A stretch of 27,446 nucleotides of DNA from Apostichopus californicus (taxonomy: Eukaryota; Echinodermata; Holothuroidea; Aspidochirotida; Stichopodidae): contig JAIPMN010020266.1 of assembly GCA_020650975.1 (NCBI GenBank), forward strand, positions 1 to 27,446, read 5' to 3'. The notes under the pieces are model-generated. The model did not search any database and was not told the origin of the DNA. It saw nothing but the letters and a program-made list of their open reading frames with translations. Positions 17,501 to 27,446 of this stretch are shown in pieces (position 1 is the first letter of the stretch; each line of letters opens with the position of its first letter). The translations under genes and the position numbers were made by a program.

Positions 17501-20500
17501 CAAAGAAGACACCTATCATCTTCACAACCAGAGAGTCAGTGGCCAGATACTTGGATGTGTAAGTAGTTGGTAATAAAGTAACGTAGTACAGGTAGAGCTC
17601 TGTTGAAATTGAAAGTTTTTTTCATGCCTTAACCATCTTTCTGTCTTCGTCACTGCATATGTAATCATGCCAATTGCTTCCTCTTTAGTTTATACCGAAA
17701 AAAAATTCAGCAAATTTGTAGATTGATCAGAAGAGGTCTCTGGAAAGTTCCTTTAACAATTTATATGTTTTTATGTAAAATTCTGCAAAATAAAGAAAAA
17801 GTGACACCACTGTATACTAAAGTGTGCTCTCATGATCTGAAAGACAAATTGGAAGAAATACGTGTTTGAAATTAATCCTAACCCAATAAGTTTTAACAAA
17901 AACTAGTAAGATATGTGTGATACTGTGAAGCCCTTATTAAGACACTTAGCAACAGTGATACCCCAGGTATAAACATTGAGCATTCTACTACAGGTTTAAA
18001 TATACATTTAAAAGGCAGTACAAGGGGATTTTACAATCCCTCAATCTCTGGACATGTTCAGTTCAACATTTTGTTTTAATTGTTTGGGCCAGCACATCTC
18101 ACATCATCTGGTAGGTTCAAGCGCTAACAGAACGGTCATACTGTATGTAACATGGGGTTTGCTTCCAGGAGAAAACCCTGGGTTTTCCACTTGAAGCCGT
18201 CTTTCAAATTTCAATTATTACAAATGAGCTAAATGTAAATTTGATAGCATCTCGAAGTGTAAGTATGTAAATGCTGAAATGTCTCTCTATTTTGTCAATA
18301 ATTTAAGAGCAGAAGAATATTTCAACCAAAATTTAACATTTTCATGAAAGTCTAAGAACAGAGAACTTTGACAGCTGTAACAAACATTCCAAATATATCA
18401 GGTTTGAAAGATAAATCAACAAGAAGATTATAGTTTAGCCTATTAAAGGAAAGCTTTGGAAGAACATTTGCCCAGATGATGTCATCATAGACCCCCTACT
18501 GTGATCCAACTTTCTGATGTTGCCAAAAGTTAACCAACCAAAATAGGTTACACCCATTCATACTGTACATATCTGTATAGGTTTCTTATAGTTTGTAAAC
18601 AGAAAATCTTTTTAAGGTTTATTGCAGGAGACCTTGAAGGAATTCATTTCTATTTGATTGTCAAATTATTTTACCAAATCTCACCAAACCGAATATCGAC
18701 CAAGAGAAACAGTTTCAATTAATCAATTGTTTCACCAAGTGAACAAGTTTATTGTTTTAATCAATTCTAAAATTCTATTATCTGGACACCTTTGCATAAA
18801 AGTTTTAATTTTATGCAAAGAAAAAACTAACATAAAAATAAAAAACTTAGAAACGTATAAAATTCAGCTTCCTTTCTTGTAATGATCCTTTGCCTGGTCA
18901 AACCAATAAATTACATTGTTCAGCGATATAATGATAAAATGATTTCAAAATTGTTTTTTTTTATTGTTCAAAATTAATGTCAAAATCCACTTCAAGATGG
19001 TTTTTATAGTGTCAGTACGAGGTGCGTCTTTTGCAAAACAACCATGTTTAAATATTTCAAGTCTGGGAATATTCAGTTGCTATAGTAATAATGTGAATAT
19101 TTAACTAAACATAAGATTTTCAACTGATTTACTCTACTTGTAGGCATTAAGTTATCTGACAGACAGATAGACAGACAGACAGACCATATGGTTAAAAGTC
19201 CTGTAAATACACATAAATGCTTCATATACTATAACAGTGAAAGCTCATTAACTTTGATACAAAATCCACAACCATTTAAATAATCCTGATATGTTTTGTT
19301 TCTTTTTCCTCTGATGCTCTTTTATGCTGTAAATGTGAAGCTTGTTGCAAAAGGGTTTCTACCTGAGAGCTCTGAAAGTAGCTGTGAAGAAAAAGGAGAA
19401 AGAAGGGAAAGAATCCGATAGTAAGAAGAAGTCCAAGAAATCAGAGAAAGAAAAGGACTCTACTCAAGAGGTGAGCCAAAGTAATGTTGAGCAGGCCCTG
19501 CAGAGAGGGGATGGTCGGGGGGGGGGGTTATACAGTCCCAGATCCCAGGGACAATAAGGGGGCCTGGGGAATATAATGTACTTAAGGGGACATGAAGACT
19601 TGAATACAAGGTGGACCACTGACATTATTGGCCCTGAGGCCCAGTCTGGCTCTTGATGACCCTAGAAATAATTGGAGCACAATCAATTCAGAATAAATAT
19701 TCCCAAAATTATTATGCCTCATCTGATTCGAGAGAGCTCAATAATTACCTTTTGACAATAGTGAAACTTCCCTTTCCTCCTGCTTCCCCCACCTTCTTTT
19801 TTGCCCTCCCATCAAAAAGGTTTTATGAGCCATTTGTGAAACGAGACTCTCCTCCCTGAATTCATTAAAGAGTCACAAAGTAAAACGACTGGCTCCCCTT
19901 AGAACCCTCCCTCCCCCCCCCCCCCTTTGCCCACAGAATGCAGTGTTCCACTTTTCAGCCTCAAAAATATGGTAACCTTAGCTAAAATATGGTTTAGAAG
20001 AATTTTGAAGGATAATTAAATGAATCTGCTAGTTGTGAGCTGGATTAAGAAAGCTTAGAGCACTTCACAGTGATTATTAAACTGAATGTTAACACTGAGC
20101 GGTTCTCTCATACAGGAAAAATGTTATTGCATGATGTAGCACACCATAGGTTTACAAAATGTTTGATAGTGGATTTGTTCAATAACAGACTGCAAAGATT
20201 TTGTGTTTTATGAAACCATTTCTTTGTTTAAACAATATTCAAGTTAGCTACATCCAAAGCAGTTCGTTGACACACTTTACCAGAAGAAAAACAAATTGTA
20301 ACATGTCATATTAAGCAAAAAAGTGTAAGAAAACTAGTCCAAACTGTAAAACTGACTGGGAAGTTCCCAACACAAATTGGAGGAGCAGAGAAATCCTTTT
20401 TGCTACACAGATAATTGCAATCTGTGACCTCAGGTTTTCAAGTCCTGCGCTCTGCCAATGTGAGCTATCTGGTCTTCAGTTGTTTCCAGTAAAGGTTCTG

Positions 20501-23500
20501 TATAGGTGCCTGTCAGAAACAACAGTACCTTTAATGCGCAAGTCATTCCCAGCTGTCCTAATTGTTGACCTCCGTTTCTCTAACATTTGGATTTTTTTTT
20601 CTCGTTTTCAGGGAGGTGAGAAGAAAGAAAAGAAAGAAGATAAGAAGGATGAAAAGAAGGAGAAAGGAAAGAGTGAGGAATCTGGTGATAAGAAACAGAA
20701 GGAAGGGAAGAGGAAAATCAAGCTAGAAGGGACCAACGAACAGCTATTTGTTGACGGCAGTGACGTAAGTATCGACCAGTCGGTATCTCAGTTTGGTCCA
20801 AATATAAAACATGAAAAAGTTTTATGATAGGACGTCAGTCTCCTTCGAAATGTTAACGTGATGAAACGTGTTAAAAACTTTTGTCGAACGTAATTTTAAA
20901 AATAGAGATTTCCTTGCCCCTCGAACAAGCCCCCATATCTACATCCCAATGCATTGGGATTGGTTAAATTTAACATTTGCATGTTATATCTAGATATAAT
21001 GCATATTCATGAATATGATTATTCATAAGATAATGATTATGATTATTCATGATCATGATTATTCATAAGTTAATTGTAATCAAAACCCAGCATGCACACT
21101 CCATCTATACATTCTAGAATCTGAGTATATAAATCGCCTTCCTACTTGCTCACAGTGTTGGTCGCTTCGTCTCCTTGTGTAGTTACAGCCTACCGTGCAT
21201 ATGTAACCGGCCTACCCATTACTCCTACACTTATAACATTCAAGGAAGGAAAATGCTTTTAAGATGGCAGCAAAAATGATTATAAAAGTTGAATGACCAT
21301 TATTTGACCTACAGGTAAGTAGCATAGTATAGGGTAATGCTGATGACCCTGGAGGTTGACGGTGTACATAACTATGTTGTTACTATGGAAACTAATCCAT
21401 AGTGTTGTAGCTTGGTTTCTCCCAAATGCTAATTTTTGCTGAATAAAAAGTTCAAAGTCAAATAGACAAGTTTCACAGATTGGAGGCAGAGTGCATGAAT
21501 GGTAGAAGCAGTGAACTAAACAAGAAACAGGAAAATGAGGGGATCTTGGATGCAAATTTTGAGCAAACAAATTGTAATTTCCTGCACAATTGTCGTCAGT
21601 ACAGTCCAGTACTTCAGCTTCCATTATTAACAAAGAAGAAGAAGAAAAAATACAGTTTTTAGGTTTTACCTTCTTTCTCCAAAAACTTATCCTATGTGTG
21701 TTACTGCACTGTATTTCACATTGTAAAACACAGAACGTTATTCTACAACAATATTAACTACGGTATTTAGGATACCTTTAGTTATCATTATTCCAGATTT
21801 TTGTTCATTTTCAGATGGTCAAACAAAACTATCTCTTGTGACATGTCCAAGTTATTCACTTAGTCCAGGTTTCATTGTTTAAAACAAATTCTGAGTCCTT
21901 CTGTTTGAAGGCTAGTGTTTCAATTTTCCTTGCTAAGTTAACTTTTTTTGTGTGTAACCTGTGATACAGTTCTCTTTATTTATTACCAAACTATGAAAGA
22001 TGTTGTTTTTTCTCGTCCCCCCCCCCCTTCCAGGCCTATGTGTGGATATTTGACCCTGTTAAACCTGCACACTACGTGTATGGACTTGGACTTGGTAAGT
22101 AAAATTTATTTGTCTCTTTGTGACCGCTCGTCACCTTTCCAACGTTATTTCATGCGAAAATAACTTCATAATGATTACACCTTCCGTTAATGCTGCTGAA
22201 AAGCCCTGCATTGAAATGTCATAATATTTGGAGCATTTCACAGGATATTGAATTTTTTTCAGCTAAAACACATCATCTGTACATCCGAGGAATGGTAATT
22301 CCACTTGAATGTTACTGGTAAACGTCATACATTATCCAAACCAGACTGCAGAGAGAGAGTTTTTAATTTCCGACAACCTAAACCATTTATATCTTATAGT
22401 TTCTAGGGTTATCGTACTCCTCGATTGATCAGGATTGTCCCCGCCTTTTTAGCAACGAAAACAAATATATTGTCTCGTTGGCAAACCAAATTGTCCCAAT
22501 TTTCTAAAGGTCTTTGGAACTTAAAAAAATATTACAATACGCAAATTTGAAAATATGCACATGTTGTGACCATTTTTGGAAGCAGGATATAACTGTTTCC
22601 AAACACAAATATGATTGATGACCACGTATTATCCCCACAAGCTTAGAGGAAAAAAAGCTATCTAGCAATGTTTTAAAATCCAAAATTTACTTCAAAGGGG
22701 AGGGAGGGATGCAGTGTCCCACCTCTGTCATCCGAAGAGATATGATAACCCTATATGGTACAGACATGTGTAGGAGATGAAATGTCGAAGACCTTATTGC
22801 AGGAATAAATTATTGTGTGTCATCCCGCAGAATGCTACGCCAGTCGGCCAAATTTCCATATTCATGTGGCAAAGATGTAAAGCAATATGTTTACTACACA
22901 GGAACCATAGTATTATATAACATACAAAATTCGGAACCTTCAAAACTGCTTTACAAACTTTGAAGACTGAATTATTCGCAGTTGAAGGCCTACATGTGAT
23001 GGTTTATTCGTTTGACTATCAGGTTGTCTTAAAAATGGATTCGCTTTCACCCCTTTTTTTTTGTTGCGTAACTCAAATATTTGCCATCATCTTTTTTTAA
23101 TCTGATCATCTATAGATGTAGTGATAGAGTTTGTCACAATATTTCCTTATTGGTAGAAAAGGGATGTCTATTTTTGGTTGCAGACGTCATGTGTTAGCCA
23201 ATTCTGACAAATTTGACAAACTGGCTATGATCTCTAGGGAGTAAACTGATTCCAATTCCAAAACTGATGCCAGTATACTGATTCCAAGAGTGAGCAATTT
23301 TGTCACTGATAATGATCTTGTTGACAGTTGTGTGTTGATAATCCTTCACCTAAAGATGATTTAGAAGAATTTATGAAGACTTAGTTCTGCAAGTAGCAGT
23401 TCCCTTATATAACATTCTGCAAGACTTATATTTATATATATAGAATATAACAGAATAAGTAAACTATCTGAAGGCTTTTTCTGCATATACTGTCAAGGCA

Positions 23501-23813
23501 AATAACCACTGGGAGGGTGTCTTCACTCTGGTGTTTTTCTCTTTTGAATCTCGTTTAGTTATTGGCGCAATTGCAGTGTGCCTGTTCCCGTTGTGGCCCC
23601 CATGGATGCGGATCGGTACTTATTACCTGAGTGTTGGAGGAGCCTGTTTGGTCGGATCTATAGTGGTCCTGGCAATTGGTAGGTTGCTGGCCGCAAAATT
23701 TAAACTATTCACTAACTAAATGCCAGTAGATTTTATTGCATGCAAGTAGAACTGGCATTTTCTTGCCAGTAGACACCAATAACTTCAGGGAAGGAGGCTC
23801 TGAAATGCCCACC

Positions 23814-23844
<31 letters not shown>

Positions 23845-24617
23845 TCCCTTTAATTCCCTTAGTAATTTTGTTTTTCTTGGCTGAAAGAATTGTCATTTGA
23901 AAGACATATTTTCAGCATCAAAATTCATTTGTTCCACCATTCGTTTCCTTGGTAATCGTATGATTAATTCAAAATATTATACATTTAGAGCAACATATTT
24001 GTGTATTAGAAAGAGGTAATTTTAATGACATTAGAAATCACCATTTTCTATTAGCACACATGTATTCATTCATGTCTAAAATACCGTACTTTGCTTTAAT
24101 TTTTGTTTGGTTTTTCTTTCTCTCAGTACGAACTATAATTTATGGAATCGTCTGGGGAGGAACGTTAGGTAAGGTGAGCTGGTGGCTGTTCCCTAACCTA
24201 TTAGCAGACGTGGGTATCTTAGAATCCTTCCAGCCGATATATTCCGTCGAGTACAGTTCACAGGAGGGGAAAGGAGGAGGGAAGAAAGGAAAGAACGAGG
24301 CCAATGAAGAATCCGACGATAACGGACGAGAAGACGATAACCAAACAGAAACTGTCGAAAACGTCGGGAGTACAGAAGACAATTACGAGAGAGAAATCTC
24401 CGAGGACAGGCCGTCCGAGGAGGTTCCCGAACCGATTCAAAAAGAGAGCGGGCGGGATGAACAAGAAGAGGAGTGCAAAAACGACAAAGACGAAGATGAC
24501 GACGAAAACATTTCTCAGACTTCGGAAAAGTCTGAGTCCTCGTCCAGTCAGGGCACAAAAGATTTTGAGATCGTACGGAAGGAAGATATTGTGGAAAGCG
24601 ACGAGGTCGAAGCGTGA
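14465..24617 (+). CDS. SEC62: SEC62, ER translocation protein (spliced)
   Basis: Two-pass ER membrane subunit that joins SEC61 and SEC63 for post-translational protein import and, in mammals, acts as an ER-phagy receptor. Eight exons join as 14465-14500, 16171-16288, 17453-17558, 19341-19470, 20612-20764, 22034-22094, 23559-23678 and 24127-24617: 1215 bases, 404 residues (human about 399), all GT-AG and in frame. Order: basic N terminus MSEKAVRRKKKK; conserved cytosolic domain with AVAKYLRFNLSTKS and SKAVDFLLDSKWA; Lys/Glu-rich linker (about 100-170); FVDGSDAYVWIFDPVKP; membrane segment 1 about 196-214; segment 2 about 223-251; WWLFPNLLADVGILESFQP; acidic tail 280-404 with an LIR-type DFEI at 387-390. 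Transcribed divergently from FTSJ1. Confidence 0.97.
14501..16170. other. SEC62 intron 1, no clear feature
   Basis: AT-rich intron. Apart from homopolymer runs (A-run near 15721, C-run near 15969) and short GTACTGTA-type inverted motifs near 16060, nothing is recognised. Confidence 0.5.
16171..16288 (+). CDS. SEC62: SEC62 exon 2, residues 13-52
   Basis: Acceptor CTTTTGTTTATTCAAG, donor G|GTACAG. Encodes DDQDEGKPTDEETAVAKYLR then FNLSTKSCNFMGNKVEYFT, the start of the conserved cytosolic domain. Confidence 0.95.
16286..16316 (+). repeat. GTACA microsatellite at the exon 2 donor
   Basis: Five to six GTACA units begin exactly at the SEC62 exon 2 splice donor, so each unit offers another CAGTACAG donor-like string. 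Confidence 0.9.
16640..16908 (-). mobile_element. tRNA-derived SINE (type II tRNA head)
   Basis: Minus strand: A-box-like GGCCAAGTGGATAAAGGC, a long variable region, then B-box-like GGGGTTTAATCCCC (about 16821-16834). The D-arm sequence and long variable arm point to a Leu or Ser tRNA ancestor. About 180 bp of body follows toward 16640. It lies antisense in SEC62 intron 2. Confidence 0.6.
17453..17558 (+). CDS. SEC62: SEC62 exon 3, residues 52-87
   Basis: Acceptor ACATTTTGCAG, donor GTAAGT. Encodes SKAVDFLLDSKWASG and TTRESVARYLDV, matching the most conserved part of the SEC62 cytosolic domain. Confidence 0.96.
17559..19340. other. SEC62 intron 3, little structure
   Basis: Long AT-rich intron. 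The only repeat seen is a GACA microsatellite at about 19157-19184. A 74-codon open frame at 18658-18882 is low-complexity AT-rich sequence with no family resemblance. Confidence 0.55.
19341..19470 (+). CDS. SEC62: SEC62 exon 4, residues 87-130
   Basis: Acceptor follows a T-rich tract and ends GTGAAG; donor GTGAGC. Encodes LLQKGFYLRALKVAVKKKEK and a Lys/Ser-rich charged stretch ending DSTQE. The LLxKxFxxRALKV string is a SEC62 signature. Confidence 0.95.
19471..20404. other. SEC62 intron 4, G/C-run rich
   Basis: Holds a poly-G tract near 19518-19528 and a poly-C tract near 19911-19925 with CCCAG/GGGG-rich sequence between. The flavour is that of an old mobile element but no termini are found. 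Confidence 0.4.
20405..20475 (-). repeat. Degenerate tRNA-like sequence
   Basis: Minus strand reads CCAGATAGCTCACATTGGCA, GAGCG, an anticodon-like arm CAGG...CCTG around CTTGAAA, then AGGTCACAGATTGC. D stem GCTC/GAGC is intact but the T arm is not, so it is a tRNA pseudogene or SINE head and not a working gene. Lies antisense in SEC62 intron 4. Confidence 0.45.
20612..20764 (+). CDS. SEC62: SEC62 exon 5, residues 131-181
   Basis: Acceptor TTTTCTCGTTTTCAG, donor GTAAGT. A Lys/Glu-rich linker followed by KRKIKLEGTNEQLFVDGSD, which aligns with the FKLEPHDDQVFLDGNE region of the human protein. Confidence 0.95.
20982..21238 (+). mobile_element. Candidate solo LTR, 257 bp
   Basis: Starts TGTTATA and ends TATAACA, a 7-bp TG...CA inverted terminus. 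U3-like part has two palindromes (20984-20999 and 21002-21017) and tandem ATGATTATTCAT motifs; a TATATAAA box sits at 21126-21133, where an LTR promoter would be. Flanks TTGCA and TTCAA do not match as a 5-bp duplication, and no primer-binding site or internal region follows, so it would be a decayed solo copy in SEC62 intron 5. Confidence 0.5.
22034..22094 (+). CDS. SEC62: SEC62 exon 6, residues 182-202
   Basis: Acceptor preceded by a run of C ending TTCCAG; donor GTAAGT. Encodes AYVWIFDPVKPAHYVYGLGL, the conserved segment entering membrane span 1. Confidence 0.95.
22095..23558. other. SEC62 intron 6, no clear feature
   Basis: AT-rich intron with no recognised exon, RNA or repeat terminus. 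Confidence 0.5.
23559..23678 (+). CDS. SEC62: SEC62 exon 7, residues 202-242
   Basis: Acceptor TCTCGTTTAG, donor GTAGGT. Encodes VIGAIAVCLFPLWPPWMRIG, then TYYLSVGGACLVGSIVVLAI: end of membrane span 1, the short lumenal turn and most of span 2. Confidence 0.97.
23811..23846. repeat. (TA)n plus T-run microsatellite
   Basis: About twelve TA units run into a stretch of T in SEC62 intron 7. Confidence 0.9.
24127..24617 (+). CDS. SEC62: SEC62 exon 8 (last), residues 242-404
   Basis: Acceptor TTTCTTTCTCTCAG; stop TGA at 24615-24617. Encodes VRTIIYGIVWGG (end of span 2), then WWLFPNLLADVGILESFQP, the conserved post-membrane motif, and a long Glu/Asp/Ser/Lys-rich cytosolic tail. DFEIV at 24561-24575 matches the position and form of the mammalian LC3-interacting FEMI motif. 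The antisense open frames across this exon are shadows. Confidence 0.97.
24561..24572 (+). other. SEC62: LC3-interacting region (LIR) motif in SEC62
   Basis: Residues 387-390 D-F-E-I fit the LIR core [W/F/Y]xx[L/I/V] as F-E-I-V or with an acidic residue before F; acidic and serine residues lie upstream. The mammalian counterpart FEMI recruits LC3 during recovery from ER stress. Confidence 0.6.
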
Positions 24618-24902
24618 GGTATAAAGAAACTATGAACTTCACATGCCTGTGGCGATCGAATCAGTGTTTGGGCCGTTATCCGAGATTGATCTGAAACTGA
24701 ATTGGGATGTTTGGCGCTGAATCGAAAGTTTTACCATAAAATAGGACCATACATACCTTTTTAAATGGACCATTGTTTGGTCCTAAGGTGAAAATGAACC
24801 AGCTTGTCTTTTCCCTTACCTTAAGTCCTGTATTATTTTTGTGTTGTTTCGTGTGCATGTAGTAGGGCCTATACGTTGTCATTGGTTCAATGTAATGAGA
24901 AG

Positions 24903-24908
24903 AATAAA
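24903..24908 (+). terminator. SEC62: Candidate SEC62 polyadenylation signal
   Basis: AATAAA 286 bases past the stop. A second hexamer lies at 25416-25421, so longer 3' UTR forms are possible. Confidence 0.5.
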
Positions 24909-24989
24909 GCACCACCCATGGGTTACCAGGGAAGGATCCAAGGGTTTTATTTAAAGGAAGGGGGTGTTGCCCTGTGGTCATAGAAACTG

Positions 24990-26080
24990 ATTTGCATTTA
25001 TTTTAGGGAATTTAAGACATCAAATTGTGCATTATGAGGCAGATGAAGACCACAAATGAAGCTTTGCGGAATTCACAAATTTATTGGTATAAGGAGAGAA
25101 AGGGTTTTACCATTGAAAAAGAGTAGTTAAATGCAAATGGCACAGGTATAAGTGCATGGCTGTGGTAATAACTATTTTTGAATTTGCTTTCGCTTGAATA
25201 AGAGGGATGTGCACCACTCCCTTCTCCTCCTCTTTCTCCTCCTTCTTCTTCTCCTCCTCCTCCTTCTTCTCCTACCCCTCCTTCTCCTCCTCCTCCTCCT
25301 CCCGTCATTTTGCATCTGTTGACAAGTCTCTGCAAGTAATTCCATAGAACTTTACCATTTCTCAACTCTGATTTCAGCAGAAATTGTTCATATGATCCCA
25401 GATATTTTGAAACTAAATAAAGGGGAGTGCTCATAAGTGTCCACAAATGTTTAAAGTGACCATATTTATTAAACTTATGACAATCATTAAAGATTTGTAG
25501 TTAAATATTTTCCCATTTTTTGCTTTTTTGTTGTTGGTTGTTCTTGTTGTAACTCTTAAACTCAAATGCAAAGGTCCTGAACTAAAATAAATATCCATTA
25601 GGGTTTATACAGCAGGATGGTACACAAATGGTACACACTGAGCAAGGCACATATGAATGTAGGGGCAACATTTTAACAGTCATTTCTCAGGCTGTTACTT
25701 CTGGTAGCTCATGTTACGTTTAAACTAATCCTTGCATGTTGGATCTTAAAGGGTGTGAAGACTCGCACAAAAAGAAACGTCTAATGCCGGTACTCTGACC
25801 TAGTTTTGAATGAGGTGTAACAGAAGTGTTAGACACCACCATCGATCCCAGAAAATACACACACAGCTTGCTACCGTCGGTAATTAGAAACTAGTGTACA
25901 GTCAATACATACAGCTATCGTCAATACCCACAACACAGTGTACATAGCAGTGATGAACATCTCAGGTCTAGATAACAAGGTATCACGTTTCATTGCTGTC
26001 TGCATTTTGTAGCGACAAGAGAAAAACTTGTCTTGCAAGCAACTTGTCTTGTCTTGCAAAAACTTGCAAGCAACGGAAAG
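24990..26080. other. SEC62 3' flank, no gene seen
   Basis: Besides the pyrimidine tract and small ACTTGTCTTGCAAG direct repeats at 26026-26072, nothing is recognised. Open frames here are compositional (poly-Gly/Glu opposite the pyrimidine tract). Confidence 0.5.
25217..25303. repeat. 87-nt pyrimidine tract (TCC/TTC repeats)
   Basis: CTCC and CTTCTT repeats with a single purine at about 25274. The purine strand is GGA/GAA repeats. The mirror symmetry allows a triplex (H-DNA). It lies in the SEC62 3' flank or long 3' UTR. Confidence 0.9.
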
Positions 26081-26090
26081 TTAACTTTTG

Positions 26091-26102
26091 AAAGATGGCG
26101 GC
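26091..26102 (+). promoter_or_regulatory. TISU/YY1-like start element
   Basis: AAAGATGGCGGC matches the TISU consensus SAASATGGCGGC at 11 of 12 positions and contains the YY1 core. The ATG opens an 18-codon frame MAARSLGRVFNAFK..., Arg-rich and hydrophobic like a mitochondrial presequence, ending TGA at 26149. No strong splice donor is seen within that frame, so a gene start is only suggested. Confidence 0.35.
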
Positions 26103-26154
26103 ACGCAGTTTGGGACGAGTCTTTAATGCCTTTAAGTTCCCATACATATGATTA

Positions 26155-27446
26155 GGCAGGAATACTAGTACAATTTTTTTTTTTTTTAATATCAGTTTTT
26201 TTATTTACACATTTCTTTCCTGTTATGCTTACAGTACATACTATGTAGAGTTTTGAAAGTTCAAAGGTACTTTCAGAGTTTGTGCTAATATTTCTTACCT
26301 GCATATTTTTCTTGTTTCAATTATTATAGGCACTGCCAGTTTATAAAAAACAGACCCACACTCTACAACCATTCATGCATGATAGCTGTTCCTTTTCATC
26401 AAATGCAAAATTACTAGTTCCATAGCTTCAAAACAAGTGTTTCTTGAATGCGGCTCGAAATAGCAAGAAGTGGGGTGGGTGATCGTTTTATAGTAAAGTG
26501 AAAATGGCTCCATACAAACCTTTTTCATTGTTTACAAACAAACAATTCTTTTTTCAATTGTACTGATATTCCTCCCACATCTATCAAGCACACAAGTCCA
26601 GCAAAAGCTTAAACCAAACTTTGACAAAATCTAATTTGCATTAATTAATTACTTAATGATGAAAAACAAAGTGTTTGTGTTTCTATCATCTCTGACCTTT
26701 CCAACCAACCCATATGAAAGTGGACATTCTCTAAGCATGTGTCCTTCCGAGAGGGTATCTGGTTTAAAAGGACAAATATGAAGTCAAATGCCAATCGAGT
26801 GACAGAGAAATTAAATTTCTTGTTTCCATTCACTTTTAAATACTAGGATATATGCTCAAATAGAGGTTTAGCCAGTTTCTTTTCTTTGGGGAGAGGGGTG
26901 GGGATTAGGGGTGATACTTTTCTAGGAGGGCAGACAGAGTACTGCTTGAATCCAAGTTAACATTTTACCGTGACCCTTGAACTGGATATTTCAAGTCTTA
27001 TGGGCGAAATGTCAAACGATTTCGTACCTTTTTGTGATGTCTCCTTGATCCCATCCTATGATTGGTTACCATGCCCAATGTCCCGCACCTTTATCCCTGG
27101 CTACACTATGTGAATGCAAGTGGAGCGGGGGTGATCACCGTAGTGCTATATGGTTGACCTTTCTGCGTTGAATTTGTCGTTATTCTTTGCTTATAATTTC
27201 CCTATCATGTTTCCATTATCGATATATTCATTATTTGATGAATTGAAAAGACAACTTCCATTTGCCACAAGTACCCCCTCCCCGAAACCCCCCTCCAATC
27301 AAAATAACAACTTCCAAATGTCTATCAATACTGAATTTATACAGCTGAAACGAACGGTTAAAACTACAAACAAAACAGATAACGCATAATATTTCATAAC
27401 CGGATGAATTCAATTTGTTTCAATCGATATTTATAAGGTAAAGTGA
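26155..27446. other. 3' end of window, no gene recognised
   Basis: AT-rich sequence with a T-run at 26176-26187 and a G-rich patch at 26885-26935 (GGGGTGATACTTTTCTAGG) that resembles 5949-5982 (GGGGTGATACTTTTGGG), probably another dispersed repeat. Open frames are short and match no family I know. Confidence 0.5.

Noticed and set aside
20405..20475. Functional tRNA gene on the minus strand
   Set aside because: The D stem is good but the T arm and B box are broken.
24140..24642. Long minus-strand and +1-frame open frames across SEC62 exon 8
   Set aside because: They are shadows of the acidic, Lys/Glu-rich coding tail; the sense frame matches SEC62 and has proper splice context.
25081..25446. 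Minus-strand 121-codon frame with a Gly/Glu-rich segment
   Set aside because: The Gly/Glu run is the translation of the pyrimidine tract, and the flanks show no conserved domain or splice context.

Overview
This is a piece of animal nuclear genome: AT-rich, with split genes, canonical GT-AG splice sites, short exons in long introns and many decayed transposons. The repeats (tRNA-derived SINEs, L2/CR1-like retrotransposon tails, hAT MITEs, Penelope-type hammerhead-bearing repeats) and the protein sequences fit a marine invertebrate deuterostome. An echinoderm, perhaps a sea cucumber, is my best guess; this is inference from style and not a database match. Almost all long open frames are chance or shadow frames, so the genes were rebuilt exon by exon.

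Layout. 1-733: the last coding exon of an arylsulfatase B-like gene (+ strand), whose upstream exons lie outside the window. 734-3660: its 3' UTR and a repeat-rich intergenic block with duplicated segments, a tRNA-derived SINE and three copies of a Penelope-type repeat carrying a hammerhead-ribozyme-like core. 4159-14329: FTSJ1, the tRNA 2'-O-methyltransferase (TRM7 family), on the - strand, with ten coding exons (336 aa) and a 5' leader exon. Its introns hold nested hAT MITEs, a 14-17 bp minisatellite and a degenerate array of RFX X-box-like motifs. 14330-14464: a compact shared promoter. 14465-24617: SEC62, the ER translocon and ER-phagy protein, on the + strand, with eight coding exons (404 aa). 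24618-27446: SEC62 3' UTR and flank, with a long pyrimidine tract and a TISU/YY1-like start site at 26091-26102 that may open another gene.

The two complete genes are transcribed divergently from about 135 bp between the two upstream ATGs. FTSJ1 modifies the tRNA anticodon loop for decoding, and SEC62 helps bring proteins into the ER, so both serve protein synthesis; co-regulation is only inferred. The most noteworthy non-coding signals are the hammerhead-like repeat, a spliced upstream ORF in the FTSJ1 leader, the nested hAT insertion with intact target-site duplications, and a conserved LC3-interacting motif in SEC62. I found no clear undescribed multi-gene system.
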